From contig NZ_AWGD01000009.1 of the NCBI RefSeq assembly GCF_000495795.1, positions 1-64,000 of the forward strand: DNA of 64,000 nt, in the 5' to 3' direction. Shown in pieces: positions 18,216 through 26,991 of the stretch (position 1 is the stretch's first letter; each line of letters begins with the position of its first letter). The stretch is from Asticcacaulis sp. AC460. GTDB taxonomy: Bacteria > Pseudomonadota > Alphaproteobacteria > Caulobacterales > Caulobacteraceae. The position numbers and the translations under genes are program-made. Under the pieces are notes generated by a model. The model saw only the letters and a program-made list of their open reading frames with translations, was not told where the DNA came from and did not search any database.

Positions 18216-19301
18216 ATGGCAAGGAAGGGCAAACTGGCCGATGTCCGGGCCTGTATCCTGGGCGTCAGCGGCCTGGAACTGACGGCGGAAGAGCAGCGCT
18301 TCTTTCACGACCATCCGCCGCTGGGCTTTATCCTGTTCCGGCGCAATGTCGAAACGCCGGAGCAGACCAAGGCCCTGGTGAATGCGCTGAAGGCCTGCGT
18401 CCGTCATGATCCGCTGATCCTGATCGACCAGGAAGGCGGCCGGGTGCGCCGCCTGCGCCCGCCGCACTGGCCCGATTATCCGCCCGCCGCGCGTTTCGCA
18501 CAGGTGTGCAATGACCCGTCGGAACAGCGCGAGATGGTGCGCCTGGGCGCGCGGCTGATGGCCAACGACCTGCATGAATTGGGCATCAATGTCGACTGCG
18601 TGCCGGTGCTCGATGTGCCGCAGCCCGGTGCTCACGACATCATCGGCGACCGCGCCTATGGTTTGACCGCCAACGACGTCGCCGTCATGGGCCGCGCCGC
18701 CTGCGAAGGGTTGCTGGCCGGCCGTGTCCTGCCGGTCATCAAGCATATTCCCGGTCATGGCCGGGCAGGGGCCGATTCACACACCGACCTGCCCAGGGTC
18801 GATACGAAACTGGACGAACTGCTGAAGGTCGATTTCCATCCCTTCCAGGTCAATGCCGACATGCCGATCGCCATGACCGCCCATGTGCTCTACACGGCGA
18901 TCGACAAGCGCAACACGGCGACGACCTCGAAAAAGTGCATAAAAATGATCCGCGAGGTCATCGGCTTCGATGGCCTGCTGATCTGCGACGACCTGTCGAT
19001 GAACGCCCTGACCGGCGACCTGCATCACCGCGCCAAGGCCTCATTGAAGGCCGGATGCGACGTCCTGCTTCACTGCAATGGCAAGCTGGATCAGATGAAG
19101 GCCGTCATGGCCGAGACGCCCAAGCTGCGCCGGGACGCCCTGCGCCGGGCCGAAGCCTGTCTACGCCGCCTGGTGACCGTGCCTGAGCCTTTGGATGTCG
19201 TCGATGCCCGGGCGCGTTTCGATGTTGTCCTGGCGCGGGGCGCGCCGCATGAGGCCAAGGTCGATCCGACCGAAGTGCTGGCTGGAGCCCCCGCAGCATG
19301 A
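18216..19301 (+). CDS. nagZ: Beta-N-acetylhexosaminidase NagZ
   Basis: A 361-residue cytoplasmic GH3 enzyme that removes N-acetylglucosamine from anhydromuropeptides during peptidoglycan recycling. Diagnostic motifs are GFILFRRN (about 33-40), LIDQEGGRVRRLR (about 68-80), the KHIPGHGRAGADSHTDLP loop (about 175-192, containing the catalytic Asp/His dyad) and the nucleophile region ICDDLSMNAL (about 251-260). It sits between the SPOR gene and scpA, and its stop overlaps the scpA start by four bases, an arrangement common in Alphaproteobacteria. Confidence 0.96.
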   Translation: MARKGKLADVRACILGVSGLELTAEEQRFFHDHPPLGFILFRRNVETPEQTKALVNALKACVRHDPLILIDQEGGRVRRLRPPHWPDYPPAARFAQVCNDPSEQREMVRLGARLMANDLHELGINVDCVPVLDVPQPGAHDIIGDRAYGLTANDVAVMGRAACEGLLAGRVLPVIKHIPGHGRAGADSHTDLPRVDTKLDELLKVDFHPFQVNADMPIAMTAHVLYTAIDKRNTATTSKKCIKMIREVIGFDGLLICDDLSMNALTGDLHHRAKASLKAGCDVLLHCNGKLDQMKAVMAETPKLRRDALRRAEACLRRLVTVPEPLDVVDARARFDVVLARGAPHEAKVDPTEVLAGAPAA

Positions 19302-20173
19302 GCCGGGAACGGGCCGCACCTTCGGGGCTCGACCACGACGTCCGTCAGTCGAGGCTGGACTTTGACGGTTCGGCGCCCGACGCGCCCGAGGAAATCGCCC
19401 CCGACGAAGCCCTGGTGCTGCAGCTCGACAGTTACGAAGGCCCGCTGCATGTGCTGCTGGCCCTGGCGCGGTCGCAGAAGGTCGATCTGCTCAAGATTTC
19501 GATCACCCGCCTGGCCGAACAGTACCTGGCCTTCATCCAGGAGGCGCGCAAGCTGCGTTTCTCGCTGGCGGCCGATTACCTGGTCATGGCGTCATGGCTG
19601 GCCTATCTCAAGTCACGCCTGCTTTTGCCCAAGACCGAGCGCAAGCAAGGCAACGAACCAGCGCCGGAAGACCTGGCCGCGGCCCTGGCGTTTCGCCTGA
19701 AGAAGCTGGAAGCCATGCGCAAGGCTGTCGAGGCCCTGACCGAACGGCCGCAGTTGAAGCGCGACGTCTTCGCCCGAGGTGACCCAGAGGCGCGACTGAT
19801 CATTCCGTCGTCACGGATTGAAGCCAATGTTTTCGACCTGATGAGCGCCTATGTTACCCAGCGCCGGCGTGAGACCGAGCGCCATTACGATCCGTCGCGG
19901 CGCATCGAGGCCTATTCGCTGGAAGACGCGCGCGACAATCTGCGTTTGAAATTGCCGTCGCTCAATAACTGGACGTCGCTGGACGAGGTCGCGCCGCAGC
20001 CGCGCTCGCCGGAAGGGCCCAAGCGCATCTCTTACCTGGCTTCGACCCTGTCGGCGTCGCTGGAACTGACCAAGGAGGGGCAATTGCAACTGCAGCAGCT
20101 GGCCACCTTCGATACCCTGTACATGCGCAAGCGCACCCCGCTTATGCCGATCCCGGAGGTCAAGCCGGAATGA
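19298..20173 (+). CDS. scpA: Segregation and condensation protein A
   Basis: A 291-residue ScpA, the kleisin that bridges SMC heads in the bacterial condensin complex. The N-terminal LDSYEGPLHVLLALARSQKVDLLKISI block (residues about 44-70, quoted in part) and YLVMASWLAYLKSRLLLP are characteristic. Family members usually have about 250-290 residues, so it is full length. It is coupled to nagZ upstream and to scpB downstream by four-base overlaps, so the proteins are likely produced together. Confidence 0.96.
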   Translation: MSRERAAPSGLDHDVRQSRLDFDGSAPDAPEEIAPDEALVLQLDSYEGPLHVLLALARSQKVDLLKISITRLAEQYLAFIQEARKLRFSLAADYLVMASWLAYLKSRLLLPKTERKQGNEPAPEDLAAALAFRLKKLEAMRKAVEALTERPQLKRDVFARGDPEARLIIPSSRIEANVFDLMSAYVTQRRRETERHYDPSRRIEAYSLEDARDNLRLKLPSLNNWTSLDEVAPQPRSPEGPKRISYLASTLSASLELTKEGQLQLQQLATFDTLYMRKRTPLMPIPEVKPE

Positions 20174-20814
20174 CGCCCGAGACCCTGGAACGCGCCATTG
20201 AGGCGCTGTTGTTTGCCGCCGCTGGCCCGCTGTCGGCCGCCGAACTGGCTTACCGGCTGCCGGAAGGCGCCGAGGTCGGCCAGGCCCTGGCCTCGCTTAA
20301 GGCGCGTTATGCCGGCCGCGGCGTGGCGCTGGAGGTCATCAATGACCGCTGGCAGTTCCGTACCGCCGCCGATCTGGGCTACCTGATGGTCGAGGAGCGC
20401 GAGGAGCCGCGGCGCCTGTCCAAGGCGGCGCTGGAAACCCTGGCCATCATCGCCTACCACCAGCCGGTCACCCGCGCCGAGATCGAAACCATCCGTGGCG
20501 TCGGCCTGTCGCGCGGGACCTTGGACGTGCTGCACGAAATGAACCTGATCCGGCTGCGCGGCCGCCGGCGGACACCGGGGCGGCCGGTGACCTATGGCAC
20601 GACGGAGACCTTCCTGGAGCAGTTTTCGCTGCCCAGCCTGGCCGACCTGCCGGGCGTGGCCGAAATGCGCGCCGCCGGCCTGCTGGACCTGAATGTGCCG
20701 GCGGACTTCATGGTGCCCGATCCATCCTCCGGTCAGGTTCTGGAGGATGCGGCGACCCTGGAAGAGCTGGAAGAAGTGGAATTTGCGCAAGATTTCTTCG
20801 AAGACAAGGCATAA
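20170..20814 (+). CDS. scpB: Segregation and condensation protein B
   Basis: A 214-residue ScpB, the winged-helix kite subunit of the SMC-ScpAB condensin. Recognisable blocks are IEALLFAAAGPLSAAEL at the N-terminus, LSKAALETLAIIAYHQPVTR (about 81-100), IRGVGLSRGTLDVL and PGRPVTYGTTETFLEQF. The acidic C-terminal tail (about 190-214) is poorly conserved. ATGA overlap with scpA indicates translational coupling. Confidence 0.96.
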   Translation: MTPETLERAIEALLFAAAGPLSAAELAYRLPEGAEVGQALASLKARYAGRGVALEVINDRWQFRTAADLGYLMVEEREEPRRLSKAALETLAIIAYHQPVTRAEIETIRGVGLSRGTLDVLHEMNLIRLRGRRRTPGRPVTYGTTETFLEQFSLPSLADLPGVAEMRAAGLLDLNVPADFMVPDPSSGQVLEDAATLEELEEVEFAQDFFEDKA

Positions 20815-20921
20815 TCGGCGCAAAAATGCTTCCTAATTCCGACATAAAAAGCCTATAAGGGCTGAAATTTGCATTGTGCCCGCCCCATGTATGAGGCGAG
20901 AGGCGCCAAGGAGAGTTGTAG

Positions 20922-21113
20922 ATGGGTGGATTAAGTATCTGGCACTGGCTGTTGGTTGCCGCTGTCGCTTTGCTGCTGTTTGGCGGCCGCGGTCAGATTT
21001 CCAACCTGATGGGTGACGCTGCCAAGGGTATCAAGGCGTTCAAGGACGGCCTGAAAGATGGCGACGAGGACGACAAGAAGAAAAAGACCGACGGCGAAGA
21101 GCCCAAGGCTTAA
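20922..21113 (+). CDS. tatA: Sec-independent protein translocase subunit TatA
   Basis: A 63-residue TatA, which oligomerises to form the Tat transport conduit for folded proteins. A short N-terminal membrane helix (about residues 6-20) is followed by LLFGGRG, the hinge, and an amphipathic helix ([19 protein letters not shown]), then a charged tail. AAGGAGAG lies 7 bases before the ATG. It begins the tatABC cluster, with 36 bases to tatB. Confidence 0.96.
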   Translation: MGGLSIWHWLLVAAVALLLFGGRGQISNLMGDAAKGIKAFKDGLKDGDEDDKKKKTDGEEPKA

Positions 21114-21149
21114 TCGTCTATCCCTAACGTTTAAGAGAAAGCTGCCATC

Positions 21150-21680
21150 ATGTTGCCCGGTCTCGGCGGCAGTGAGCTGATTATCATTGCAATCGTTGCC
21201 CTGGTCGTCGTCGGGCCGAAAGACTTGCCGAAGCTTCTGCGCAATATCGGTAAGTTTGTCGGCAAGATGCGTAACATGGCCGACGACTTCAAATCCTCGT
21301 TCGACGACATGGCCCGCCAGAGCGAGCTGGACGACCTGCGCAAGGAGGTCGAAGCTCTGCGTCAGAACAACCTGACCAGTTCTCTGCAGACCGAGATGAA
21401 GGCCATCGAGAGCGATGTCCGCGACAGCCTGACCAAGACCGATGTCGCCGCGGGCAAGCCCGTGGAGCCGGTAGATCCCCAGATGGACGGCTTGCCGCCG
21501 AAGTGGGATGCCGGCCAGACCGAGGTCGCGGAGGCCGAGCCTGCCGTGCCACCGGTCAAAAAGCCGCGTAGCCGCAAGCCAAAGGTCGTTGCCGAGGCTG
21601 TGCCGGAGCCCCTGCCGGAACCGGTTGCGGAACCCACCGTTACCCCTGTTAAACGTTCGCGCCGGAAAGCCGTTTCGTGA
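21150..21680 (+). CDS. tatB: Sec-independent protein translocase subunit TatB
   Basis: A 176-residue TatB, which together with TatC forms the twin-arginine signal receptor. The N-terminal MLPGLGGSELIIIAIVAL helix and VGPKDLPKLLRNIGKFVGKMR amphipathic region (about 24-44, quoted whole only up to the family core) are typical, followed by a coiled segment and a proline/lysine-rich tail characteristic of alphaproteobacterial TatB. Its stop overlaps the GTG start of tatC by four bases. Confidence 0.95.
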   Translation: MLPGLGGSELIIIAIVALVVVGPKDLPKLLRNIGKFVGKMRNMADDFKSSFDDMARQSELDDLRKEVEALRQNNLTSSLQTEMKAIESDVRDSLTKTDVAAGKPVEPVDPQMDGLPPKWDAGQTEVAEAEPAVPPVKKPRSRKPKVVAEAVPEPLPEPVAEPTVTPVKRSRRKAVS

Positions 21681-22639
21681 CTGATACCCTGCCGCAAACT
21701 ATCGCCGTCGAGGACAAGCATAAGCGCAGCCTGGTCACCAAGGGGCAGGCCACGGCGCATGAGGCCGATGACGCCGATATCGAGGCCTCGCGCGCGCCGC
21801 TGATGGATCACCTGATCGAACTGCGTACGCGGATCGTCATCATGGCGGCGGCCTTCCTGATTGCCTGCGTCGGCTGTTTCCTGGTCGCCAAGCCGATCTA
21901 CGAGTTCCTGCTGCACCCGCTTAAGGTGGCCAGCGCCATGCTCGAACAGAGCAAATTGCACGGTCACGGCGGTAACCCGTTCGAGATGATGTACGTCCTG
22001 CTGGGGCTTAAGCAGGTGCCCTTGACGAAGGACCTGGCGCTGATTTTCACGGCGCCGCTGGAATTCATCTTTACCCAGATGAAGATGGCCATGTTCGGCG
22101 GTATCATCGTCAGCTTCCCGGTCCTGGCCTGGCAGTTGTATGGCTTTGTTGCGCCGGGGCTGTATCGCCGTGAACGCAATGCCTTCCTGCCGTTCCTGAT
22201 TGCCGCGCCGCTGATGTTCGTCCTGGGCATGGCCCTGGTCTATTTCATTATCCTGCCGACGGTTTTGTGGTTCTCGCTAAGCCAGCAGGTCGTGGCGCCC
22301 GGCGTGGCCATCACCGCCATGTACAAGGTGTCGGACTACCTGTCGCTGATCACCACCCTGATGCTGGCTTTCGGCTGCTGCTTCCAGCTTCCGATCGTGA
22401 TTTCGCTGCTGGGGCTGACCGGGATTCTGACCTCGAAGATGCTGGCTTCCTTCCGCCGTTACGCCATCCTGGCCATCGTGGTCGTGGCCGCTGTGGTCAC
22501 GCCGCCGGATCCGATCTCGCAGTTGATGCTGGCGATCCCGATCGTGCTGCTCTACGAAATCTCGATCCTGTGCGTGAAGATTATCGAGTGGCAGCGCAAG
22601 GGCAAGCCCGTGCCTGCGGATACCGAGGTCGAAGCCTGA
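21677..22639 (+). CDS. tatC: Sec-independent protein translocase subunit TatC
   Basis: A 320-residue TatC with six predicted membrane helices, the core receptor for twin-arginine signal peptides. The conserved start of the family, PLMDHLIELRTRI, is at about residues 40-52, and FVAPGLYRRERN (about 157-168) is the conserved periplasmic/cytoplasmic loop; VVTPPDPISQLMLAIP near the end is also diagnostic. The GTG start at 21677 overlaps the tatB stop. The first 38 residues are an extended polar N-terminus. Confidence 0.96.
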   Translation: MTDTLPQTIAVEDKHKRSLVTKGQATAHEADDADIEASRAPLMDHLIELRTRIVIMAAAFLIACVGCFLVAKPIYEFLLHPLKVASAMLEQSKLHGHGGNPFEMMYVLLGLKQVPLTKDLALIFTAPLEFIFTQMKMAMFGGIIVSFPVLAWQLYGFVAPGLYRRERNAFLPFLIAAPLMFVLGMALVYFIILPTVLWFSLSQQVVAPGVAITAMYKVSDYLSLITTLMLAFGCCFQLPIVISLLGLTGILTSKMLASFRRYAILAIVVVAAVVTPPDPISQLMLAIPIVLLYEISILCVKIIEWQRKGKPVPADTEVEA

Positions 22640-22733
22640 GGCACATTTTGGGTTTGCCCAAATCACCGGCTTTGCGTATCTAGCCCGATAGTTTTTACAC
22701 CGCTTATCTGACCTGTCCCGGTGATCGGAGAAG

Positions 22734-22796
22734 GTTGACAGACGCACTGTCAACTCCCTCTCCTCACTTGAGGGGAGAGGGCTGGGGTGAGGGGTC
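22734..22796. repeat. Compound intergenic palindrome between tatC and serS
   Basis: GTTGACAG/CTGTCAAC forms an 8-bp perfect stem (22734-22754), directly followed by CCCTCTCC...GGAGAGGG (22756-22781) and GCTGGGGTGAGGGG. The second half resembles the CCCTCTCC/GGGGTGAGGGG intergenic repeat seen scattered in many proteobacterial genomes. It may act as the tatC terminator or an mRNA-processing hairpin in the serS leader. Confidence 0.6.
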
Positions 22797-22814
22797 CTTT
22801 CCTCCGAGGCAACC

Positions 22815-24326
22815 ATGCACGATATCAAGGCATTACGCGACAATCCTCAGGCTTATGTTCAAGGCTGGAGCTCGCGTGGCCGTGAGTCAGCGCAAGCCGA
22901 TGCCGATTCGCTGATCGCCTTGGATGCCGAGCTGCGCGCGGCCCAGACGGCGTTCCAGAACGCCCAGGCGCGCCGCAACGAGGCCAGCAAGCAGATCGGC
23001 CAGGCCAAGGCCCAGAAGGACGAAGCCAAGGCTCAGGCGCTTATGGCGGAAGTCGAAGGCCTGAAAGGGACGCTTGCGGACTCGCAGGAAATCGAACGGG
23101 TGAAGGGCGAGGAGTTGCGCGTGGCCCTGGCTTCGCTGCCTAACCTGCCGTTGGAAGACGTTCCTCAGGGGGAGGACGAAGGCGGCAATGTCGAACAGCG
23201 GCGCTGGGGCGACCCCACCAGGTTCACCTTCACTGCAAAGGACCACGCCGACCTGGGCGAAGCCCTGAAGATGATGGATTTCGAAGCCGCCGCCAAGATC
23301 AGCGGATCGCGTTTCGTCTTCCTGAAAGGCCAACTGGCGCGGCTGGAACGGGCGATCGGGCAGTTCATGCTGGACGTCCAGACGGGCGAACACGGCTACA
23401 CCGAGGTCAATCCGCCGGTCCTGGTCAAGGACCACGCCATGTTCGGCACAGGACAACTGCCGAAGTTTAAAGACGATCTTTTTAGTGTTGAATATTTGAA
23501 TAGTGACTTATTTATCGAGAAAGCCGAAGAGATCGCATTTGCTCTTGGTTTAGAGGAGGGCAAAAAGGAAGCCTACGCTTACCAATCTCTTCAAGAAGAG
23601 ATGAGCTCATCTGAGGATGTTGAGGTGGCGTATGCAGAATATCAGCGTGTGAAGCAAAAAAATGCTATTGAGCAAACGATCAAACGACTGCTATCCTTAA
23701 AGGAAGATGGCAAATTCTCTGATTATTTCTACCTCATCCCGACCGCCGAAGTTTCGCTGACCAATCTGGTTCGCGAAACGATCACCGCGGAGGAAGAACT
23801 GCCGCTGCGCCTGACGGCTCTGACCAATTGCTTCCGTGCCGAAGCCGGTTCGGCCGGCCGCGACACCCGCGGCATGATCCGCCAGCACCAGTTTCAGAAG
23901 GTCGAACTGGTCTCTATCACCACGCCGGAACAGTCGGCGCAAGAGCATGAGCGCATGACGGCCTGCGCCGAAAGCATCCTGAAGAAGCTGGAACTGCCGT
24001 ATCGCACCATGCTGCTGTGTACCGGTGACATGGGCTTCGGTGCGCGCAAGACCTATGACCTGGAGGTCTGGCTGCCGTCGCAGAACACCTATCGCGAAAT
24101 CTCGTCGTGCTCGAACTGCGGCGACTTCCAGGCCCGTCGTATGGATGCCCGTACGCGCAAGGCCGGCGAGAAGGGGACGCGCTTTGTCCATACCCTGAAC
24201 GGATCGGGCTTGGCCGTCGGCCGGACCCTGGTGGCGGTCATGGAGAACTACCAGGATGAGAACGGCAAGATTGCCGTGCCCGCGGCACTTCTGCCCTATA
24301 TGGGCGGCCTGACCCAGATCGGGTAA
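22815..24326 (+). CDS. serS: Seryl-tRNA synthetase with an unusual internal insertion
   Basis: A 503-residue SerRS, charging tRNA-Ser and tRNA-Sec-type acceptors with serine. The usual length is about 425-430. Residues about 30-105 are the antiparallel coiled-coil tRNA-binding arm. The class II core contains the TAE serine loop ([11 protein letters not shown], from L307), motif 2 ([14 protein letters not shown]) and motif 3 ([12 protein letters not shown]). Between DLF (ending F223) and LIPTAEV lie about 83 residues where other SerRS have about seven. This stretch is AT-rich and uses codons unlike the flanks (see the separate feature). The frame is open throughout, so a full protein is likely made. 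No second serS is visible in the window. Confidence 0.95.
   Translation: MHDIKALRDNPQAYVQGWSSRGRESAQADADSLIALDAELRAAQTAFQNAQARRNEASKQIGQAKAQKDEAKAQALMAEVEGLKGTLADSQEIERVKGEELRVALASLPNLPLEDVPQGEDEGGNVEQRRWGDPTRFTFTAKDHADLGEALKMMDFEAAAKISGSRFVFLKGQLARLERAIGQFMLDVQTGEHGYTEVNPPVLVKDHAMFGTGQLPKFKDDLFSVEYLNSDLFIEKAEEIAFALGLEEGKKEAYAYQSLQEEMSSSEDVEVAYAEYQRVKQKNAIEQTIKRLLSLKEDGKFSDYFYLIPTAEVSLTNLVRETITAEEELPLRLTALTNCFRAEAGSAGRDTRGMIRQHQFQKVELVSITTPEQSAQEHERMTACAESILKKLELPYRTMLLCTGDMGFGARKTYDLEVWLPSQNTYREISSCSNCGDFQARRMDARTRKAGEKGTRFVHTLNGSGLAVGRTLVAVMENYQDENGKIAVPAALLPYMGGLTQIG
23481..23732 (+). other. In-frame AT-rich insertion inside serS
   Basis: About 250 bases encoding residues 224-306 of SerRS. 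By hand count the GC content is about 40% (about 25% over the first 40 bases), against roughly 60% or more in the flanks, with codons such as TTA, TTT, AAT, CAA and CTA that are rare in the rest of the gene. The encoded segment is charged and looks mostly helical ([37 protein letters not shown]). It has no intein splice residues and no terminal repeats that I can see. It replaces the hairpin just before the serine-binding TAE loop. Origin unknown; acquisition by insertion is inferred from composition. Confidence 0.85.
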
Positions 24327-24361
24327 CGCCCTCTGCCGTTACCTTCGGCTTGTAAGCAAGA

Positions 24362-24551
24362 GGAACACGGAAAACACTGAAACGGCGCTACGCGCCGGGC
24401 ACGGAAGGACACGGAAAATCCGTCAGTCGGGTAGTACGCGCTAGGCGCCTCTCTATCTTGCTATTTGGGGCGCTTCGCGCGGTTCAACATCGAGCTTCAG
24501 TGTTTTCCGTGTCCGCCGCTGAAAGCGGCGCTTCAGTGTTTTCCGTGTTCC
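24362..24551. repeat. Palindromic intergenic element, copy 1
   Basis: This 340-base gap between serS and surE is mostly a 190-bp element with a perfect 20-bp terminal inverted repeat (GGAACACGGAAAACACTGAA and its complement). Inside each end a second, shorter copy of the motif occurs (GGCACGGAAGGACACGGAAA; TTCAGTGTTTTCCGTGTC), and GC-rich mini-hairpins such as GGCGCTACGCGCC and GCCGCTGAAAGCGGC lie between. A diverged copy is at 45018-45205. No open reading frame is carried. It could act as a bidirectional transcript end or a small non-autonomous mobile unit. Confidence 0.8.
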
Positions 24552-24666
24552 CCTTGCCTACCGTCAGACGGCACCGCAATCGGTTCCCATTTTTTTGTCC
24601 CGTCTGGCCACTTTTTGTTCTCGCGCATAGTTGCGTCGGCGGCGGAAATCGCCATAAACACATCGT

Positions 24667-25482
24667 ATGCGTATCCTCCTGACCAATGACGACGGCGTCG
24701 AGGCCTACGGTCTCGAAATCCTGTACAACATCGCCCGCCAGCTCAGCGACGATGTCTGGATTTGCGCCCCCGTCACCGAACAGTCCGGCAAGGGCAGGGG
24801 GATCACCCTGCACGATCCGCTCCGCGTCAAACGCCTGGCCGACAAGCGCTTCGCCATTTCCGGCACGCCGACCGACTGCGTCCAGATCGCCATCAACGAC
24901 CTGATGCCGCAGCCGCCCGACCTGGTCCTGTCCGGCATCAATCGTGGATTCAACCTGGCCCAGGACGTGACGCTCTCGGGCACGGTCGCCGGTGCGCTCC
25001 AGGGCATGACCCTGGGCATCCCCTCGATCGCCCTGTCGCAGTGCCTGGACTTCGATATCGACCTCATGACCCAGTGGAACGCCGCCGAGGTCCACGGCGC
25101 TCCTGTGCTGAGCGCCGTTCTGGAAAAGGGCTGGCCGGCCGATGTCATCATCAATATAAACTTCCCGGACTGCCCGGCCGATGAGGTCACGGGTGTCGAG
25201 GTGACACGCCAGGGCTTCCGCGACGCCCACGAAATGCACGCCGTCAAGCGCTGCGATCCGCGTGGCCGCGACTATTACTGGATGGACTTCCATGCCTTCG
25301 ATCAGACGATGGTTGACGGCACCGACCTGAATGCCGTCGCGCAGAAACGTATCTCAGTCACGCCGCTGCATCTCGACCTGACGCACTACGACACTATGCA
25401 TCGCCTGAAAAAGACCCTGGGCGGCACCGTGCCAAAGCAGATCCACGCGGCCAATGACGAACAGGCAGGGGCGGCGGAATGA
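24667..25482 (+). CDS. surE: 5'/3'-nucleotidase SurE
   Basis: A 271-residue SurE, a metal-dependent nucleotidase acting on nucleoside monophosphates, associated with survival of stationary phase. The start [15 protein letters not shown] carries the metal-binding Asp-Asp pair (residues 8-9), PTDCVQIA and [19 protein letters not shown] (about 95-113) are family hallmarks. It is full length and its stop overlaps the pcm start by four bases. The surE-pcm-nlpD order resembles that in E. coli. Confidence 0.95.
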   Translation: MRILLTNDDGVEAYGLEILYNIARQLSDDVWICAPVTEQSGKGRGITLHDPLRVKRLADKRFAISGTPTDCVQIAINDLMPQPPDLVLSGINRGFNLAQDVTLSGTVAGALQGMTLGIPSIALSQCLDFDIDLMTQWNAAEVHGAPVLSAVLEKGWPADVIININFPDCPADEVTGVEVTRQGFRDAHEMHAVKRCDPRGRDYYWMDFHAFDQTMVDGTDLNAVAQKRISVTPLHLDLTHYDTMHRLKKTLGGTVPKQIHAANDEQAGAAE

Positions 25483-26126
25483 ACGAAGTCCCCGAGGAAA
25501 CTCGCCTGCAACGGTTGATGAATGGCTTGAAGCGCCAGGGCATCGACGACCGCAAGGTCCTGCACGCCATGGAGATCACCCCGCGCGACCTGTTCGTGCC
25601 CGAGCTGTTCCTCGACCGGTCGTGGGAAGACTCGGCCATTCCGATCAACTGCGGCCAGACCATCTCCCAGCCCTACATCGTCGCCCTGATGACCCAGGCG
25701 CTGAAGATCGAGGGGCGCCACCGCGTGCTGGAAATCGGCACCGGCAGCGGCTATCAGACGGCAATCCTGGCGCGCCTGGCGCGTTATGTTTACACGATTG
25801 AGCGCTATCGCTCGCTGATGGTCGAGGCCGAGATCCGTCATCGCCGGCTTTTGCTGGAGAACATTATCTACCGCTTCGGCGATGGCTGGGACGGCTGGCC
25901 GGAACAGGCGCCGTTCGACCGCATTATCGTCACAGCCGCCCTGCCCGAAGTGCCGGATGTTTTGCTGAACCAGTTGAAACCCAAGGGCATTCTGGTCGGC
26001 CCCTTGGGTAAGGGATCAACCCAGATCCTGGTGCGCTACACCCGCACGGCCGATGGCTTCACGCGCGAAGACATGACCGATGTCCGCTTCGTGCCGCTGA
26101 TTTCCGGCGTCGCGAAAGAAGCTTAG
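25479..26126 (+). CDS. pcm: Protein-L-isoaspartate O-methyltransferase
   Basis: A 215-residue SAM-dependent enzyme that methylates isoaspartyl residues in damaged proteins to start their repair. The SAM motif [12 protein letters not shown] is at about residues 84-95, and the substrate-side motif [12 protein letters not shown] (about 58-69) and [15 protein letters not shown] are diagnostic. It is coupled to surE by ATGA overlap. Its 3' end overlaps the convergent small membrane-protein gene by four bases. A second, degenerate Pcm relative is at 59052-59681. Confidence 0.95.
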   Translation: MNEVPEETRLQRLMNGLKRQGIDDRKVLHAMEITPRDLFVPELFLDRSWEDSAIPINCGQTISQPYIVALMTQALKIEGRHRVLEIGTGSGYQTAILARLARYVYTIERYRSLMVEAEIRHRRLLLENIIYRFGDGWDGWPEQAPFDRIIVTAALPEVPDVLLNQLKPKGILVGPLGKGSTQILVRYTRTADGFTREDMTDVRFVPLISGVAKEA

Positions 26127-26440
26127 ATTCGAATACCGAAATCGCGCAGGGCCGGGCGTAGGTACCAGACGCCGACGGCAACCATGCCGATGACACTGAG
26201 GATGACGACGGCCGGAACTAAAGCATCGCCCAGCGAAATCAGGGCCGGAGTCAGGAAGGGCATGACCAGCGCCATGACCACGATGACGGCACAGCCCGCG
26301 CACACCCACCACGCCAGGTTTTCGAACAGCCGCCGGCGTTCCACCTTTTCCATCACCGCGATGACGAAGCCGATATCGCGCACCGGCGGAAAGGCCGGGG
26401 CGTCGGCCTGCAGCAGGGCTTTCAGGGCGTCTTCACTCAT
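26123..26440 (-). CDS. Small membrane protein downstream of the ECF sigma factor (possible anti-sigma)
   Basis: A 105-residue protein with a cytoplasmic N-terminal part (about residues 1-40, including an acidic MSEDALKALLQAD start) and two predicted membrane helices (about 42-62 and 70-93). It overlaps the sigma-factor gene by four bases, the usual arrangement of a membrane anti-sigma factor. No zinc-binding HxxxCxxC motif of ZAS anti-sigmas is present, so that role is inferred only from position and topology. Confidence 0.6.
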   Translation of the reverse strand: MSEDALKALLQADAPAFPPVRDIGFVIAVMEKVERRRLFENLAWWVCAGCAVIVVMALVMPFLTPALISLGDALVPAVVILSVIGMVAVGVWYLRPALRDFGIRI

Positions 26441-26964
26441 GACGGTACTCCAAGCAGGGCGCTAAGCTTCTCGCGCCCCTTCTGAATATGCGACTTTACG
26501 GTGCCCAGGGGAAGCCCCAGAATGTCGGCAGCTTCTGCGTGACTGTAATCGCCGGCGACGCAGAGGCTGACCGCAGCGCGTTGGTCCAGCGGCAATTGGC
26601 TTAACGCGGCCTGGACGCTCAACCGGCTCTCAACGGTTGAAGATGCCTGCTGCGGCGTCAGGTCGTGCCATTGCGTGTCGCGGGTGGCCTGGCGGTTGAA
26701 GCGGCGGCGATCGTTCAGCGCCTTGCGGTAGGCGATGCCGCAGACAAAGGTGCGGAACGAAATACCGTCGTGCAGCCGGTCGATCTTCGACCAGGCGGTA
26801 ACAAACGCCTCCTGGGCCAGGTCGTCGGCATCATCGGCGGAAACGGCCAGGCGACGCACGAAGGCGCGCACCGCTTGCTGGCAATCCGACACAAGCCGGG
26901 AGAAGGCTTCGTCGGAGCCGGAGCGGGCGCGCCGTATCAGGGCGGCATGGCTCGGTAAATCCAT
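26437..26964 (-). CDS. RNA polymerase ECF sigma factor
   Basis: A 175-residue group 4 (ECF) sigma factor. Region 2 is at about residues 25-95 (FVRRLAVSADDADDLAQEAFVTAW, quoted up to the core) and region 4 at about 118-170, with the recognition helix SHAEAADILGLPLGTVKSHI. Compared with housekeeping sigma factors it lacks regions 1 and 3. It is the third gene of a four-gene operon whose other members are small membrane proteins, so it probably answers an envelope signal. Its regulon is unknown. Confidence 0.93.
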   Translation of the reverse strand: MDLPSHAALIRRARSGSDEAFSRLVSDCQQAVRAFVRRLAVSADDADDLAQEAFVTAWSKIDRLHDGISFRTFVCGIAYRKALNDRRRFNRQATRDTQWHDLTPQQASSTVESRLSVQAALSQLPLDQRAAVSLCVAGDYSHAEAADILGLPLGTVKSHIQKGREKLSALLGVPS

Positions 26965-26991
26965 GGTATGGCGCCCGGATATCGTATGGGA

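Noticed and set aside
23481-23732. Interpretation of the serS insertion as an intein
   Set aside because: No Cys/Ser/Thr at the +1 splice positions, no His-Asn at the C-terminal end and too short for even a mini-intein.
24327-24666. Possible CRISPR array because of the repeated ACACGGAAA motifs
   Set aside because: The repeats are inverted rather than direct, spacers are absent and no cas genes are in the window.
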